A stretch of DNA of 64,000 bases, taken from assembly GCA_964449135.1 (NCBI GenBank), contig CAYUXZ010000003.1, forward strand, positions 26,787-90,786, given 5' to 3'. Of the stretch, positions 35,272-45,410 are shown one piece after another (the first letter of the stretch is position 1; the number at the start of each line of letters is the position of its first letter). Source of the DNA: SZAS-103 sp964449135. Its GTDB lineage: Bacteria > Pseudomonadota > Gammaproteobacteria > Xanthomonadales > Xanthomonadaceae. The position numbers and the translations under genes were made by a program. The notes beneath the pieces were generated by a model, which was not told where the DNA came from, ran no database searches, and saw nothing but the letters and a program-made list of their open reading frames with translations.

Positions 35272-37182
35272 TCACCGCGCCGTCGCGACCGGCACGACGC
35301 CCTCGTCGAGCGCGCGCGCCTTCCCGACGAGCTGCTCGAACTCCGCGCGGTAGCCCCAGCGATCCACGCCGCCGGTGCCGCGCGCGAGCGCGTCGATCGC
35401 GTTCCACGAATACCCGTTGAGGTGCCTGCCGCCGCGCAGCTTGTCGGCGTAGGCGGCGACCGCCGCGGCGAAACGCAGGCGCGGGCTCGCGATCGTCGCG
35501 ACCTGGCTGCGTTGCAACGGGGTTTCGATGAGCCGGCTCGCGCTCGCGTCGGGCTGCTTGTAGCGCAGGCGCAGAAGCCCGACTTCGCCAGCGCGGCCGG
35601 AATTGGCGACGGGCTTGCCGTAGCGCAGCGGATCGTTGGCGTCGCCGCCCGAACCGGCCAGGCTCAGCTCGTACAATGCGGTGACGTTGTGGCCTGCGCC
35701 GATCTCGCCGGCATCCACCTTGTCGTTGTTGAAATCCTCGCGGCGCAGCGCGCGGTCCTCGTAGCCGATCAGCCGGTATTCGCTCACGACCGACGGATTG
35801 AACTCCATCTGGATCTTCACGTCCTTGGCGATCGTCAGCAGGGTCGCGCCCATTTCCTCGACGAACACCTTGCGCGCCTCGTTGAGCGTGTCGATGTAGG
35901 CGTGGTTGCCGTCGCCGATGTCGGCGAGCTGCTCGGCCATCGTGTCGTGATAGTTGCCTTCGCCGAAGCCCAGCGTAGTCAACGCGATGCCGCTCTGGCG
36001 TTCTTTCGCGACCATCTCCTTGAGGGGTCCTGCGTGGGGGCCGTGTACGTTGAAGTGGACAACGGGTGCCGGGATGACCCGGTCAGGGACGCCCCTGATG
36101 ACGGAACTGTCCGCCTGCGCCTACGCCAGGCCGTGGCCGGCGCCGCCGTTGGTCGAGCCGCCGGCTTCCAGGCGGTCGAGAGCTGCGAGGATCTCGGCGT
36201 GATGGTCTCCCGGCGTGGTCGGCAGCACCAGGCCGGCCGATCCCGCGTACACGACGATCGCGACGCGGTCCTGCGCGCGCAGGTTCGGCACGAGTTGCGC
36301 GAACGCCTGCTTGAGCAGCGGCAGTTTGTTCGGTTCGTCCATCGAGCCCGAGGTGTCGATCAGGAACACGAGGTTCGCCGGCGGAATTTCCGCGCGCGGC
36401 ACCTCGTAGCCCTTGATGCCGATCTGCAGCAGCGTGTGCTTCGGGTTCCACGGTGCGGGTGCCATCTCGGTGGTCACGCGGAACGGCACCGCGCGCGAGA
36501 TCGGCGCGGGGTAGGCGTAGTCGAAGTAGTTGATCATCTCCTCGGCGCGCACCGCATCGGCGGGCGGGTGCTGCCCTTCGTTCAACATGCGGCGCACGTT
36601 CGAATAGCTGCCGGTGTCCACGTCAATGGAGAACGTGGAAACCGGGTTGTCGGCGGTACGCTGCACCGGATTGTCGTCGTGCGCGGCGTATTTCTCGCCG
36701 GCGGACACGGCCTGCGTGGGGTTCCATTGTGGCGAGGCAGGCGCAGCTTGCATGACGACCGGCGGAGGCGGCGCCATGACCGATTTCAGGCGCGCGCCGG
36801 CGACATCCACGCGATCGAGGTTGTTCGCGATTCCGCCCGCCGCGGCTTTCGCGGGAGCGGACGCGGGCGCAGGCCCATCGACGGCGGCGGTGAGCGCGGC
36901 TTCGGATTCCAGGGGCTGGCCCGTCGCGATCGTGCCCGAAACATCCTTCTTGTCCTCTTCCTTGCCGAGGGCTCGCGCGCGTTCGTCGCGAAGCGGTTCG
37001 TTCGATGCCTGTGGGTTCGCAGCGGCGGACTTGCGACCGCCGGGCGCAGCGTGATCGGCGGAAGTGGCCGTGGAGGCTGCGGCGGGCGAGGAAGTTACCG
37101 CGGATTGCGGTCCCTGCGTGGTGCTGCACGCGGCGGCGGCGATGCTCAGGGCGATGCTCAGGGCGAGGCGATGGCGTTGCAT
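35272..37182 (-). pseudogene. VWA-domain (YfbK-like) lipoprotein with in-frame amber stop
   Basis: The ATG at 37182 (CGGAG upstream) starts a lipoprotein signal (LAAAAC), a linker, the YfbK-type region (STFSIDVDTGSYSNVRRMLN) and a VWA domain whose MIDAS start is LIDTSGSM. The frame is then interrupted at GHGLA-TAG (36121-36123), where relatives have tyrosine. The same frame continues without a shift as AQADSSVIRG and rejoins a normal sequence at LKEMVAKERQSGIALTTLGF, ending at 35272. Between, roughly 35 residues are altered, including the loop that should read TDGDFNVG (here APVVHFNVH). Length is conserved, so only substitutions occurred. Either a recent pseudogene or a sequence error in one patch; unbroken length would be 636 residues. 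Confidence 0.75.
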
Positions 37183-37258
37183 GGGGCGGCTCCGTGGTGG
37201 ATGGCCCCGATTGCAACGTCACGCTTCGCGGATTGGGGTTAACGCGATCTGCGCTTCC

Positions 37259-38689
37259 TCAATCGCGGATCACCAGCAGTCGCGGTTCGGTCATGTCCTC
37301 GATTGCATAGCGCACGCCTTCGCGTCCCAGCCCCGAATCCTTCACGCCGCCGTAGGGCATGTGGTCCACGCGCCAGCTCGGCACGTCGTTGACGATCACC
37401 CCGCCGACTTCCAGCACGTCCCAGGCGCGCATCGCATGGCGGATGTCGCGGGTGAACACGCCCGCCTGCAGGCCGTAGCGACTTGCGTTGACCGCGTTCA
37501 GTGCGTCTTCGAAATCCCCGAAGGGCTCGATCAGCACGACCGGGCCGAACGCTTCCTCGGCTTCGATCGTCGCGCCTTTCGGAACATTTTCGAGAACGGT
37601 AGCCTGCAGCATCGCACCGCGTCGTTTCCCGCCGCACAGGATCTTCGCGCCCGCCGCGACCGCTTCGGCGATCCAGCCTTCGAGTTTCTTCGCGGCGGCG
37701 GCATCGATCATCGGGCCGATGAAGGTCTTTTCGTCCTTGGGATCGCCGGCCTTCAGCGCCTTCACCGCCTTCACCAACCGCTTGCGCAGTTCCGCGTACA
37801 GCGAAGCGTGCGCGTAGATGCGCTGCACGCTGATGCAGCTCTGGCCCGACTGGTAGAACGCGCCGAACACGAGGCGTTCGATCACATGGCCGAGATCGGC
37901 GCGCTGGCCGCCATCCACGATGCAGGCCGCGTTGCCACCGAGCTCGAGCACGACCTTCTTCTTGCCCGCGCGCGCCTTGAGGTCCCAGCCGACCTCCGCA
38001 GAACCGGTGAACGAAAGCAGCTTGAACCGTTCGTCGGTGGTGAACAGTTCCGCGCCGTCGCGATGGCAGGGCAGGATCGAGAAACTGCCCTTCGGAAGAT
38101 CGGTTTCCGCGAGCACCTCGCCGATGATCAGCGCGCCGATCGGCGTGCGCGAGGCCGGCTTGAGCACCCAGGGGCATCCCGCCGCGATCGCGGGCGCGAC
38201 CTTGTGCGCGACCAGGTTCAGCGGAAAGTTGAACGGACTGATGAACGAGCACGGCCCGATCGGCACGCGCTTGACGAAACCACGAGAACCGCGCGTGCGC
38301 GGCGAGATCGCCATCTCGATCACCTCGCCGCCGATGCGCACCGCTTCGCCGGCGGCGTACTTGAAGGTGTCGATCAGCCGCGTTACCTCACCACGCGCAT
38401 CGCGAATTGGCTTGCCCGCCTCGATGCACAGCGCGAGCGCGAGTTCCTCGCGGCGTTCGGTGAAGCGCGCGACGCAGTGCTCGAGCACGGCCTGGCGCCG
38501 GTCGGGCGCGAAATCCGCCAGAGCCACCTGCGATTTCACCGCCGCCGCGATCGCCTGGTCGATCGCCTTCGCACCCGCCATCGCGACGCGACAGGCGGGC
38601 TTGCCCGTGTACTTGTCGAGGACTTCCAGATCGGTGTTCGCCGCGACCGCGCGACCGGCGAGGTAGTAGGGGTAGGTCTTCTTCAACAT
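37259..38689 (-). CDS. NAD(P)-dependent aldehyde dehydrogenase
   Basis: 476 residues. Typical ALDH folds: ISPFNFPLNLVAHKVAPAIA, LKPASRTPIGALIIGE, LSFTGSAEVGWDLKARAGKK, general base in LELGGNAACIV, and catalytic cysteine in YQSGQSCISVQRIYAH. The FYQSGQSC motif and PYGGVKDSGLGREGVRYAIE resemble lactaldehyde/glyceraldehyde-3-phosphate-type (non-phosphorylating) dehydrogenases. Substrate not resolved. Start ATG 38689 follows AGGAG. Lies between the broken VWA gene and xseA, all on the minus strand. Confidence 0.88.
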   Translation of the reverse strand: MLKKTYPYYLAGRAVAANTDLEVLDKYTGKPACRVAMAGAKAIDQAIAAAVKSQVALADFAPDRRQAVLEHCVARFTERREELALALCIEAGKPIRDARGEVTRLIDTFKYAAGEAVRIGGEVIEMAISPRTRGSRGFVKRVPIGPCSFISPFNFPLNLVAHKVAPAIAAGCPWVLKPASRTPIGALIIGEVLAETDLPKGSFSILPCHRDGAELFTTDERFKLLSFTGSAEVGWDLKARAGKKKVVLELGGNAACIVDGGQRADLGHVIERLVFGAFYQSGQSCISVQRIYAHASLYAELRKRLVKAVKALKAGDPKDEKTFIGPMIDAAAAKKLEGWIAEAVAAGAKILCGGKRRGAMLQATVLENVPKGATIEAEEAFGPVVLIEPFGDFEDALNAVNASRYGLQAGVFTRDIRHAMRAWDVLEVGGVIVNDVPSWRVDHMPYGGVKDSGLGREGVRYAIEDMTEPRLLVIRD

Positions 38690-38720
38690 CGCGTGCTCCT
38701 TGCATGCGTGCGGCGGGCGC

Positions 38721-39998
38721 CTAGGACGGAGGCTCGACCCGCAGCGGGATATCGCCGTCGGCGAGCTTCGCGGACAGCCGCTGGTCGGGGCGCGTCTGCG
38801 CGACGCTGCGCACGACGGTGCCGCCCTCGTCGCGCAGGATCGCGAACCCGCGCTGAAGCGTCGCCAACGGACTGACCGCGTCGAGCGCGCGCGCAAGCCC
38901 AGCCAGGTGCAGGCGGCGCTGCGCGAGGCGCTCCGAATGGCCGTGTTGCAGCGCCTGCGCGTCGCGCACGAGCTGCTCGCGGAGCAGGATCAGCGACGCG
39001 CGCGGATGCAGCAGGCGCAGTCGGTGCAGCAGATCCTGCAGACGCGCCGCGCCGCGCTCGATCCGTGCATGCGGGCGCAGCGCCTGCAATCGCAGCCAGG
39101 CGCGGTCGCTGCGCTGCGCGCGGATATCGAGTCGCCGCCGCATTGCCTCGTCCAGCCGTGCGCGCTGGCGACGCAGCGCCGCGAGCAATTCCATGCGATC
39201 GGGAACCAGCATCTCGGCCGCTGCCGAAGGCGTAGGTGCGCGCACGTCGGCGGCGAAATCGGCGAGCGTGGTGTCGATCTCATGGCCGACCGCCGACATC
39301 ACCGGCACTTTCGATGCGACGATCGCGCGTGCGAGCGACTCGTCGTTGAAGCACCACAGGTCTTCCAGCGAACCGCCGCCGCGCGTGAGCAACAGCGCAT
39401 CGTAGCGTCCGGTGTCTCCCGCCCAGCGCAACACCTGCGCCAGCGACGCGGCCGCCGCGGCGCCCTGCACGGGCGAGGGCACGATCTCGACGTCGATCAG
39501 CGGAAACCGACGTTGCAGTATGTGCAGCACGTCGCGGATCGCGGCGCCCGACGGCGAGGTGATCACGCCCAGACGCCGCACGAATTTCGGGAAGCTACGC
39601 TTGCGCGCGGAATCGAACAGTCCTTCCGCGGCCAACTTCGCCTTGAGCTCCTCGTACGCGCGCCGCAACGCGCCTTCGCCGGCCTCCTCCATGTGGTCGA
39701 CGACGAGCTGCATCTCGCCGCGGGCTTCGTACACGGTCAGCCGGCCGCGCAGCAGCACCTGCACGCCGTCGCGCGGCGCGAAGCGCAGGTACTGGGCGCG
39801 GGTGCGGAACATCGCGCAGCGCAATTGCGCCTTCGCGTCCTTGAGGTTGAAATACAGGTGCCCCGACGCGGGCCGCGACACGCCGCCGAGCTCGCCCTCG
39901 ACCCAGACCATCGGAAAACTGCCTTCCAGCAGGTCGCGCGTGAGTGCCGCGAGCTGGCTCGGCGTCAGGACGTTGCGCTGTACCGCTGGTTCGTTCAT
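38721..39998 (-). CDS. xseA: Exonuclease VII large subunit
   Basis: 425 residues. An N-terminal OB-fold (MVWVEGELGGVSRPASGHLYFNLKD) binds single-stranded DNA, and the catalytic domain has the family blocks GVITSPSGAAIRDVLHILQRRFP, LTRGGGSLEDLWCFNDE and VGHEIDTTLADFAADVRAPTPSAAAE. With XseB it degrades single-stranded DNA from both ends into acid-insoluble then short oligonucleotides. xseB is not adjacent. Divergent from ispG (72 bases apart). Confidence 0.95.
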   Translation of the reverse strand: MNEPAVQRNVLTPSQLAALTRDLLEGSFPMVWVEGELGGVSRPASGHLYFNLKDAKAQLRCAMFRTRAQYLRFAPRDGVQVLLRGRLTVYEARGEMQLVVDHMEEAGEGALRRAYEELKAKLAAEGLFDSARKRSFPKFVRRLGVITSPSGAAIRDVLHILQRRFPLIDVEIVPSPVQGAAAAASLAQVLRWAGDTGRYDALLLTRGGGSLEDLWCFNDESLARAIVASKVPVMSAVGHEIDTTLADFAADVRAPTPSAAAEMLVPDRMELLAALRRQRARLDEAMRRRLDIRAQRSDRAWLRLQALRPHARIERGAARLQDLLHRLRLLHPRASLILLREQLVRDAQALQHGHSERLAQRRLHLAGLARALDAVSPLATLQRGFAILRDEGGTVVRSVAQTRPDQRLSAKLADGDIPLRVEPPS

Positions 39999-40069
39999 CC
40001 CGGCACTGTAGCGCGGTCGCATACAATAGGCGACGTGCCGCAAGGCGTAGTTTTTCGAGGAATCCGCGG

Positions 40070-41299
<1,230 letters not shown>

Positions 41300-41309
41300 G
41301 AACAACCCC

Positions 41310-42062
41310 GTGCGTGCATTCATCTTGATCGTTGCAACAGTCGGCACATTGCTCTTTGGTTCTCTTTTCGTGCTGTCGATCGCGAGTCCGATCTCGATCG
41401 AACGCTGGGCGCGCACGGCGATCGAACACGAAGTCGAGAAGCGCGCGGGAGAAGATCTCCATGCGCTCAGCGAAACCTCGCTCGTGCGGCGAGCCAAGGC
41501 GGTCATCGAGAAAAACAAGCGTGATTCGGCCTTCGACAGGATACTGTTCGCCGTCTTGCACAACGAGGTCGAACACGTCGTCGCGCGGATGCAGGACGTG
41601 AGCTGCGAATGTCGGAAGCGCGTGCTGAAGTTCATCGATGAAACCGCCGGCGAGAACATCCGTCGACTGGGCTCCATCAATGCGCATCTGACAAACCTGA
41701 TCGAGTCGAAGTACGCGCAGGTTTCGCAGTCCCTGATCCGCGAGGTGCGCATCTTCAGCGCGGCGAACGCCTTGGTTTTCGTGACGCTCGGCCTCGTCAC
41801 CTTGTTGCGCCGGGATTCGCGCAGATCGTTGCTGGCTCCAACCTTTGTGTTGCTTGCGAGCGCATCCGTGGTGGGCTACTTCTATCTTTTCCGACAGGAT
41901 TGGATGCAGACGATCCTGTTCAATGACTACGTCGGGATGTGGTATTTCGGTTACCTCGGCATCGCGATGGCCTTTCTCGCCGACATCGTCCTGAACAAGG
42001 GCAGAGTCACGGCCATCTTTATCAGCATGTTCGCTGGCGCCGCTCCGGTCTCACCCTGTTGA
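41310..42062 (+). CDS. Hypothetical membrane protein, possibly acquired
   Basis: 250 residues from GTG 41310 (or 12 residues earlier from ATG 41274 inside ispG). N-terminal membrane helix (FILIVATVGTLLFGSLFVLS), a charged helical region about 30-155 (VEKRAGEDLHALSETSLVRR, CECRKRVLKFIDET), then about three more hydrophobic segments near the C-terminus (FSAANALVFVTLGLVTLL, APTFVLLASASVVGYFYLF, YFGYLGIAMAFLADIVL). GC content looks lower and codon use less GC-biased than neighbours. No family recognised. Confidence 0.65.
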   Translation: MRAFILIVATVGTLLFGSLFVLSIASPISIERWARTAIEHEVEKRAGEDLHALSETSLVRRAKAVIEKNKRDSAFDRILFAVLHNEVEHVVARMQDVSCECRKRVLKFIDETAGENIRRLGSINAHLTNLIESKYAQVSQSLIREVRIFSAANALVFVTLGLVTLLRRDSRRSLLAPTFVLLASASVVGYFYLFRQDWMQTILFNDYVGMWYFGYLGIAMAFLADIVLNKGRVTAIFISMFAGAAPVSPC

Positions 42063-42083
42063 GTCGGGTTGACGATGCTTTGA

Positions 42084-42995
42084 TCACTCCGCCGGCTTCG
42101 CCGTCTCGGTCGGCGCGGAGGACGCGCGCACTCGCGCGAGCTGCGCCTCGCGGTGGGCGATGTAGAGGTTGGCGCCGAAGATGATCGCCGCGCCGGTCAC
42201 GGTCCAGTGGTCCAGCACTTCGTCGAACCAGTACCAGCCGGCGACCGCGACCAGCGGCAATTGCATGAAGCTGATCGGCTGCAGCGCGGACACGTCGCCC
42301 ATCTTCAGCGCGCGCGTCCACAACAGTTGCGCGACGGTACCGAAGAGTCCGGTCGCGATCAGCCACGGCCACATCGCCGCGGGCGGCCAGCGCCAGACGA
42401 ACAGCGCGGGGATCAGCGACAGCGGCACCCAGAACAGGTAGGTGTAGAACACGATGGTGTCGGGCGCGTCCACGCGCGAGAGCTGCTTGATCTGGATCGC
42501 GACCGCCGCGCTGAGCACCGCCGCGAGCAGCGCGACCAGCGAGCCGTAGCTGAATCCGCTGGTGCCGGGCCGCACGATCACCAGCACGCCGATGAAGCCG
42601 ACGATCACCGCGGCCCAGCGGCGCTTGCGCACCTGTTCGCCCAGCCAGATCACCGCGGCGACGGTGACGAACAACGGTGTCGAGTACGACAGCGCGATCG
42701 CCTGCGACAGCGGCAGGTGGCCGATCGCCCAGAAGCCCGAGAGCATCGAGCCGACGCCGATCGCGCTGCGCAGCAGGTAGCGCGGCAACTGCTTCGTGCG
42801 CATCGAGGCGCCGTCGTGCAGCAGGATCGGAATCAGCACCAGCATCCCGAACGCGTTGCGGAAGAACGCGATCTCGAAGGTCGGCAACGTGCGCGAGGCG
42901 TACTTGATCGCCAGCGCCATCACGCCGAAGCACATCGTGCTGACGAACATCAGCAGCGCGGCATGCAGGAACTTGTTGGACGGCGCTTTCACCAT
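42084..42995 (-). CDS. EamA/DMT-family exporter
   Basis: 303 residues from ATG 42995. Two repeated blocks of five membrane helices (first: LHAALLMFVSTMCFGVMALA; second: GSLVALLAAVLSAAVAIQIK) with EamA signatures such as SMLSGFWAIGHLPLSQAIAL and PLVAVAGWYWFDEVLD. Drug/metabolite transporter superfamily exporter, cytoplasmic membrane; substrate unknown. Overlaps the murB stop by seven bases, so it is translated from the same mRNA downstream of murB. Confidence 0.88.
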   Translation of the reverse strand: MVKAPSNKFLHAALLMFVSTMCFGVMALAIKYASRTLPTFEIAFFRNAFGMLVLIPILLHDGASMRTKQLPRYLLRSAIGVGSMLSGFWAIGHLPLSQAIALSYSTPLFVTVAAVIWLGEQVRKRRWAAVIVGFIGVLVIVRPGTSGFSYGSLVALLAAVLSAAVAIQIKQLSRVDAPDTIVFYTYLFWVPLSLIPALFVWRWPPAAMWPWLIATGLFGTVAQLLWTRALKMGDVSALQPISFMQLPLVAVAGWYWFDEVLDHWTVTGAAIIFGANLYIAHREAQLARVRASSAPTETAKPAE

Positions 42996-44047
42996 GCCGC
43001 GCCGACGATGCGCGGCTCGGGTTCGAGCGCGACGCCGAAGCGCTCGCGCACCGATGCGGCGACGCGCCGCGCGAGGTCCAGCAGTTGCGCGCCGGTCGCG
43101 CCGCCGTGGTTGACCAGCACCAGCGCGTGCTGCGCGGACACGCCGGCGCCGCCGTCGCCCGATCCGATGTCGCGATAGCCTTTCCAGCCGCAGGCTTCGA
43201 TCATCCACGCGGCGGAGAGCTTGCGCTGCACCGGATCGGAGGCGGGGAAGACCGGCAGCGCGGCATGGTCGGATTTCAATGCCGTTGCGACGTCAGCGGC
43301 GACCAGCGGATTCTTGAAGAAGCTGCCCGCGTTGCCGATCAGGGCGGGATTCGGCAGCTTGCGCGTACGGATGCGGGTGACCGCTTCGGCGACATGCGCC
43401 GCGCGCGGCGTTTCGACGCGCATCGCCGCGAGTTCCTCGCGCACGCCGGCGTAGTCCAGCCGCAGCGGATGCGAGAACGGCAGCCGGAATTCGACTGCGG
43501 TCACGATCCAGCGATCCGTCTCGCGCTTGAAGCGGCTGTCGCGGTAGGCGAAACCGCATTCGGCGCGTGACAGGCGCAACAGCTCGCCACTCGAGCGATC
43601 GAAAGCCTCGACGGTCTCGATGAACTCCTCGACCTCGGCGCCATAGGCGCCGATGTTCTGGATCGGGGCGGCGCCGACATTGCCGGGAATCAGCGCGAGA
43701 TTTTCCAGTCCTTCCAGGCCGTGGCCCAGCGTCCAGTGGACGAGGTCGTTCCAGTTTGCGCCTGCGTCGGCGCGGACCAGGGCGGCATCCTCGTCGCGGC
43801 GCAGGATCGCGATCTCGCGCAGCGCGATGCTCACGACCGGACCGGCCGGATCGCCCGCGAGCAGCAGGTTGCTGCCTTCGCCGAGCACCATCAGCGGACC
43901 CGAACGCAGCGACGCATAACCAAACATCTCGTCGAGAGCGGCGCGATCGCGCGCTTCGATCAGCAGCTCTGCGCGCGCGGGAACGCGGAAGGTGTTGCGC
44001 GCGGCGAGCGAAGCGTTTTCCGTCAGCCGCAGCGTGCCCATCGTCAT
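42989..44047 (-). CDS. murB: UDP-N-acetylenolpyruvoylglucosamine reductase
   Basis: 352 residues from ATG 44047, overlapping the pyrD stop (ATGA). FAD-binding motif VLGEGSNLLLAGD, LENLALIPGNVGAAPIQNIGAYG, the catalytic serine block GNAGSFFKNP and the C-terminal AAWMIEACGWKGYRDIGSGD. Reduces UDP-GlcNAc-enolpyruvate to UDP-MurNAc with NADPH, the second committed step of peptidoglycan synthesis. The long type I form. One of pyrD-murB-EamA linked genes. Confidence 0.96.
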   Translation of the reverse strand: MTMGTLRLTENASLAARNTFRVPARAELLIEARDRAALDEMFGYASLRSGPLMVLGEGSNLLLAGDPAGPVVSIALREIAILRRDEDAALVRADAGANWNDLVHWTLGHGLEGLENLALIPGNVGAAPIQNIGAYGAEVEEFIETVEAFDRSSGELLRLSRAECGFAYRDSRFKRETDRWIVTAVEFRLPFSHPLRLDYAGVREELAAMRVETPRAAHVAEAVTRIRTRKLPNPALIGNAGSFFKNPLVAADVATALKSDHAALPVFPASDPVQRKLSAAWMIEACGWKGYRDIGSGDGGAGVSAQHALVLVNHGGATGAQLLDLARRVAASVRERFGVALEPEPRIVGAAW

Positions 44048-45072
44048 GCGCCTTCGCGGCGCGCGCGCAGCGCATCCACGCATTCGGCGATCAATTCCGG
44101 GCCGCGGTAGATCAGGCCGGTGTAGCACTGCAGCAGCTTCGCGCCGGCTGCGGTTTTCGCGACCGCGTCGCCGCCGGACAGGATGCCGCCGACGCCAACC
44201 AGCGGGATCTGCTCGCCGACGCGCGCGCGCAGTCGCGAGAGCACCGCGGTGGATTTCGCGTACAAGGGCTTGCCGGAAAGCCCGCCGGTTTCGTTCGCGA
44301 GCGGATGGTTCTCGATTTGCGTGCGTGAAACCGTGGTGTTGGTCGCGACGATGCCATCCACGCCCGCATCGAGCAAAATCTGTGCGATCGAGTCTATCTG
44401 CGCGTCGTCGAGGTCGGGCGCGATCTTGAGCAGCATCGGTGTGCGCCGGCCGTGCTGCGTTGCGAGTTTTTCCTGCGCTTCGCGCAGCGTGCCGACCAGT
44501 GCTCGCAGCGCATCGTCCTGTTGCAGGTCGCGCAGGCCCTTGGTGTTCGGCGAGGAGATGTTCACGGTGACGTAGTCGGCGAGCGCATAAACGCGTTCGA
44601 GGCAGAACAGGTAATCATCCACCGCACGCTCGTTCGGCGTGTCGGCGTTCTTGCCGATGTTGATGCCGACGATGCCGCGGCGACGCGCGCGCGCGACGTT
44701 GCGCACCAGCGCGTCCACGCCCTCGTTGTTGAATCCGAGCCGGTTGATCACGCCCTGCACGTCGGGCAGGCGGAACATGCGCGGCTTCGGGTTTCCGGAC
44801 TGCGGGCGCGGCGTGACTGTGCCGACCTCGACCGAGGCGAAGCCGAGCGCGAGCAGGGCGTCCACGTGCGCGCCGTTCTTGTCCAATCCCGCGGCCAGGC
44901 CGAACGGATGCGCGAACTCCAGGCCGAACGCGCGCGTCGGCAGCGACGCGGGCTTGCGCGCGAGCAACGGCGTCGTGCCGCTGCGATACGCGGCCTCGAT
45001 CGCCTTCAGGCCGACGCCGTGCGCGGTTTCGGCGTCGAGCGCGAACAGGAACGGGCGGGCAAGGCCGTACAC
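44044..45072 (-). CDS. pyrD: Dihydroorotate dehydrogenase (quinone), class 2
   Basis: 342 residues. N-terminal membrane-associating helices (FLFALDAETAHGVGLKAIEA) place it in class 2, which donates electrons to ubiquinone. FMN and substrate motifs: LAAGLDKNGAHVDALLALGF, EVGTVTPRPQSGNPKPRMFR, GVINRLGFNNEG, the active serine in VNISSPNTKGLRDLQ, and GVGGILSGGDAVAK for phosphate. Fourth step of pyrimidine synthesis. The DUF4190 gene ends four bases upstream. Confidence 0.97.
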   Translation of the reverse strand: MYGLARPFLFALDAETAHGVGLKAIEAAYRSGTTPLLARKPASLPTRAFGLEFAHPFGLAAGLDKNGAHVDALLALGFASVEVGTVTPRPQSGNPKPRMFRLPDVQGVINRLGFNNEGVDALVRNVARARRRGIVGINIGKNADTPNERAVDDYLFCLERVYALADYVTVNISSPNTKGLRDLQQDDALRALVGTLREAQEKLATQHGRRTPMLLKIAPDLDDAQIDSIAQILLDAGVDGIVATNTTVSRTQIENHPLANETGGLSGKPLYAKSTAVLSRLRARVGEQIPLVGVGGILSGGDAVAKTAAGAKLLQCYTGLIYRGPELIAECVDALRARREGA

Positions 45073-45076
45073 GCGG

Positions 45077-45376
45077 TCAGTAATGGCCGTGATGCGCCGC
45101 GAATGCGAAGAAGGCCATCAGCCCGCCGAAGAACATGAAGATCGCCAGGATCACGAGCAGCGCCAGTGCGAGATGCAGGTAGCCGAGCACCAGTCCGCCG
45201 ACCGCCATGCCGTCGCCTTCGAGCTGGCCCTGCGAGCGGCGGATTTCCGCGCGCGCCATGTGCCCGCAGACGATCGCGATCAGCGCGCCGACGATCGGCA
45301 ATGCGAACCATGAGATGACGCCGAACACGAGGCTCAGCGTGGCGTTGGTGCAGGTCTGCCTGGCGGGCGTGTTCAT
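45077..45376 (-). CDS. DUF4190 membrane protein
   Basis: 99 residues from ATG 45376. Two membrane helices (LSLVFGVISWFALPIVGALI and HLALALLVILAIFMFFGGLM) around a short basic/polar connector IRRSQGQLEGDGMAVGGLVL, the DUF4190 pattern. Small integral inner-membrane protein of unknown role. Located between the ALDH7 and pyrD genes, all minus strand. Confidence 0.82.
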   Translation of the reverse strand: MNTPARQTCTNATLSLVFGVISWFALPIVGALIAIVCGHMARAEIRRSQGQLEGDGMAVGGLVLGYLHLALALLVILAIFMFFGGLMAFFAFAAHHGHY

Positions 45377-45410
45377 GCGAAGGTCCTGTGCGTTCGCTGC
45401 GTTATGCGGA

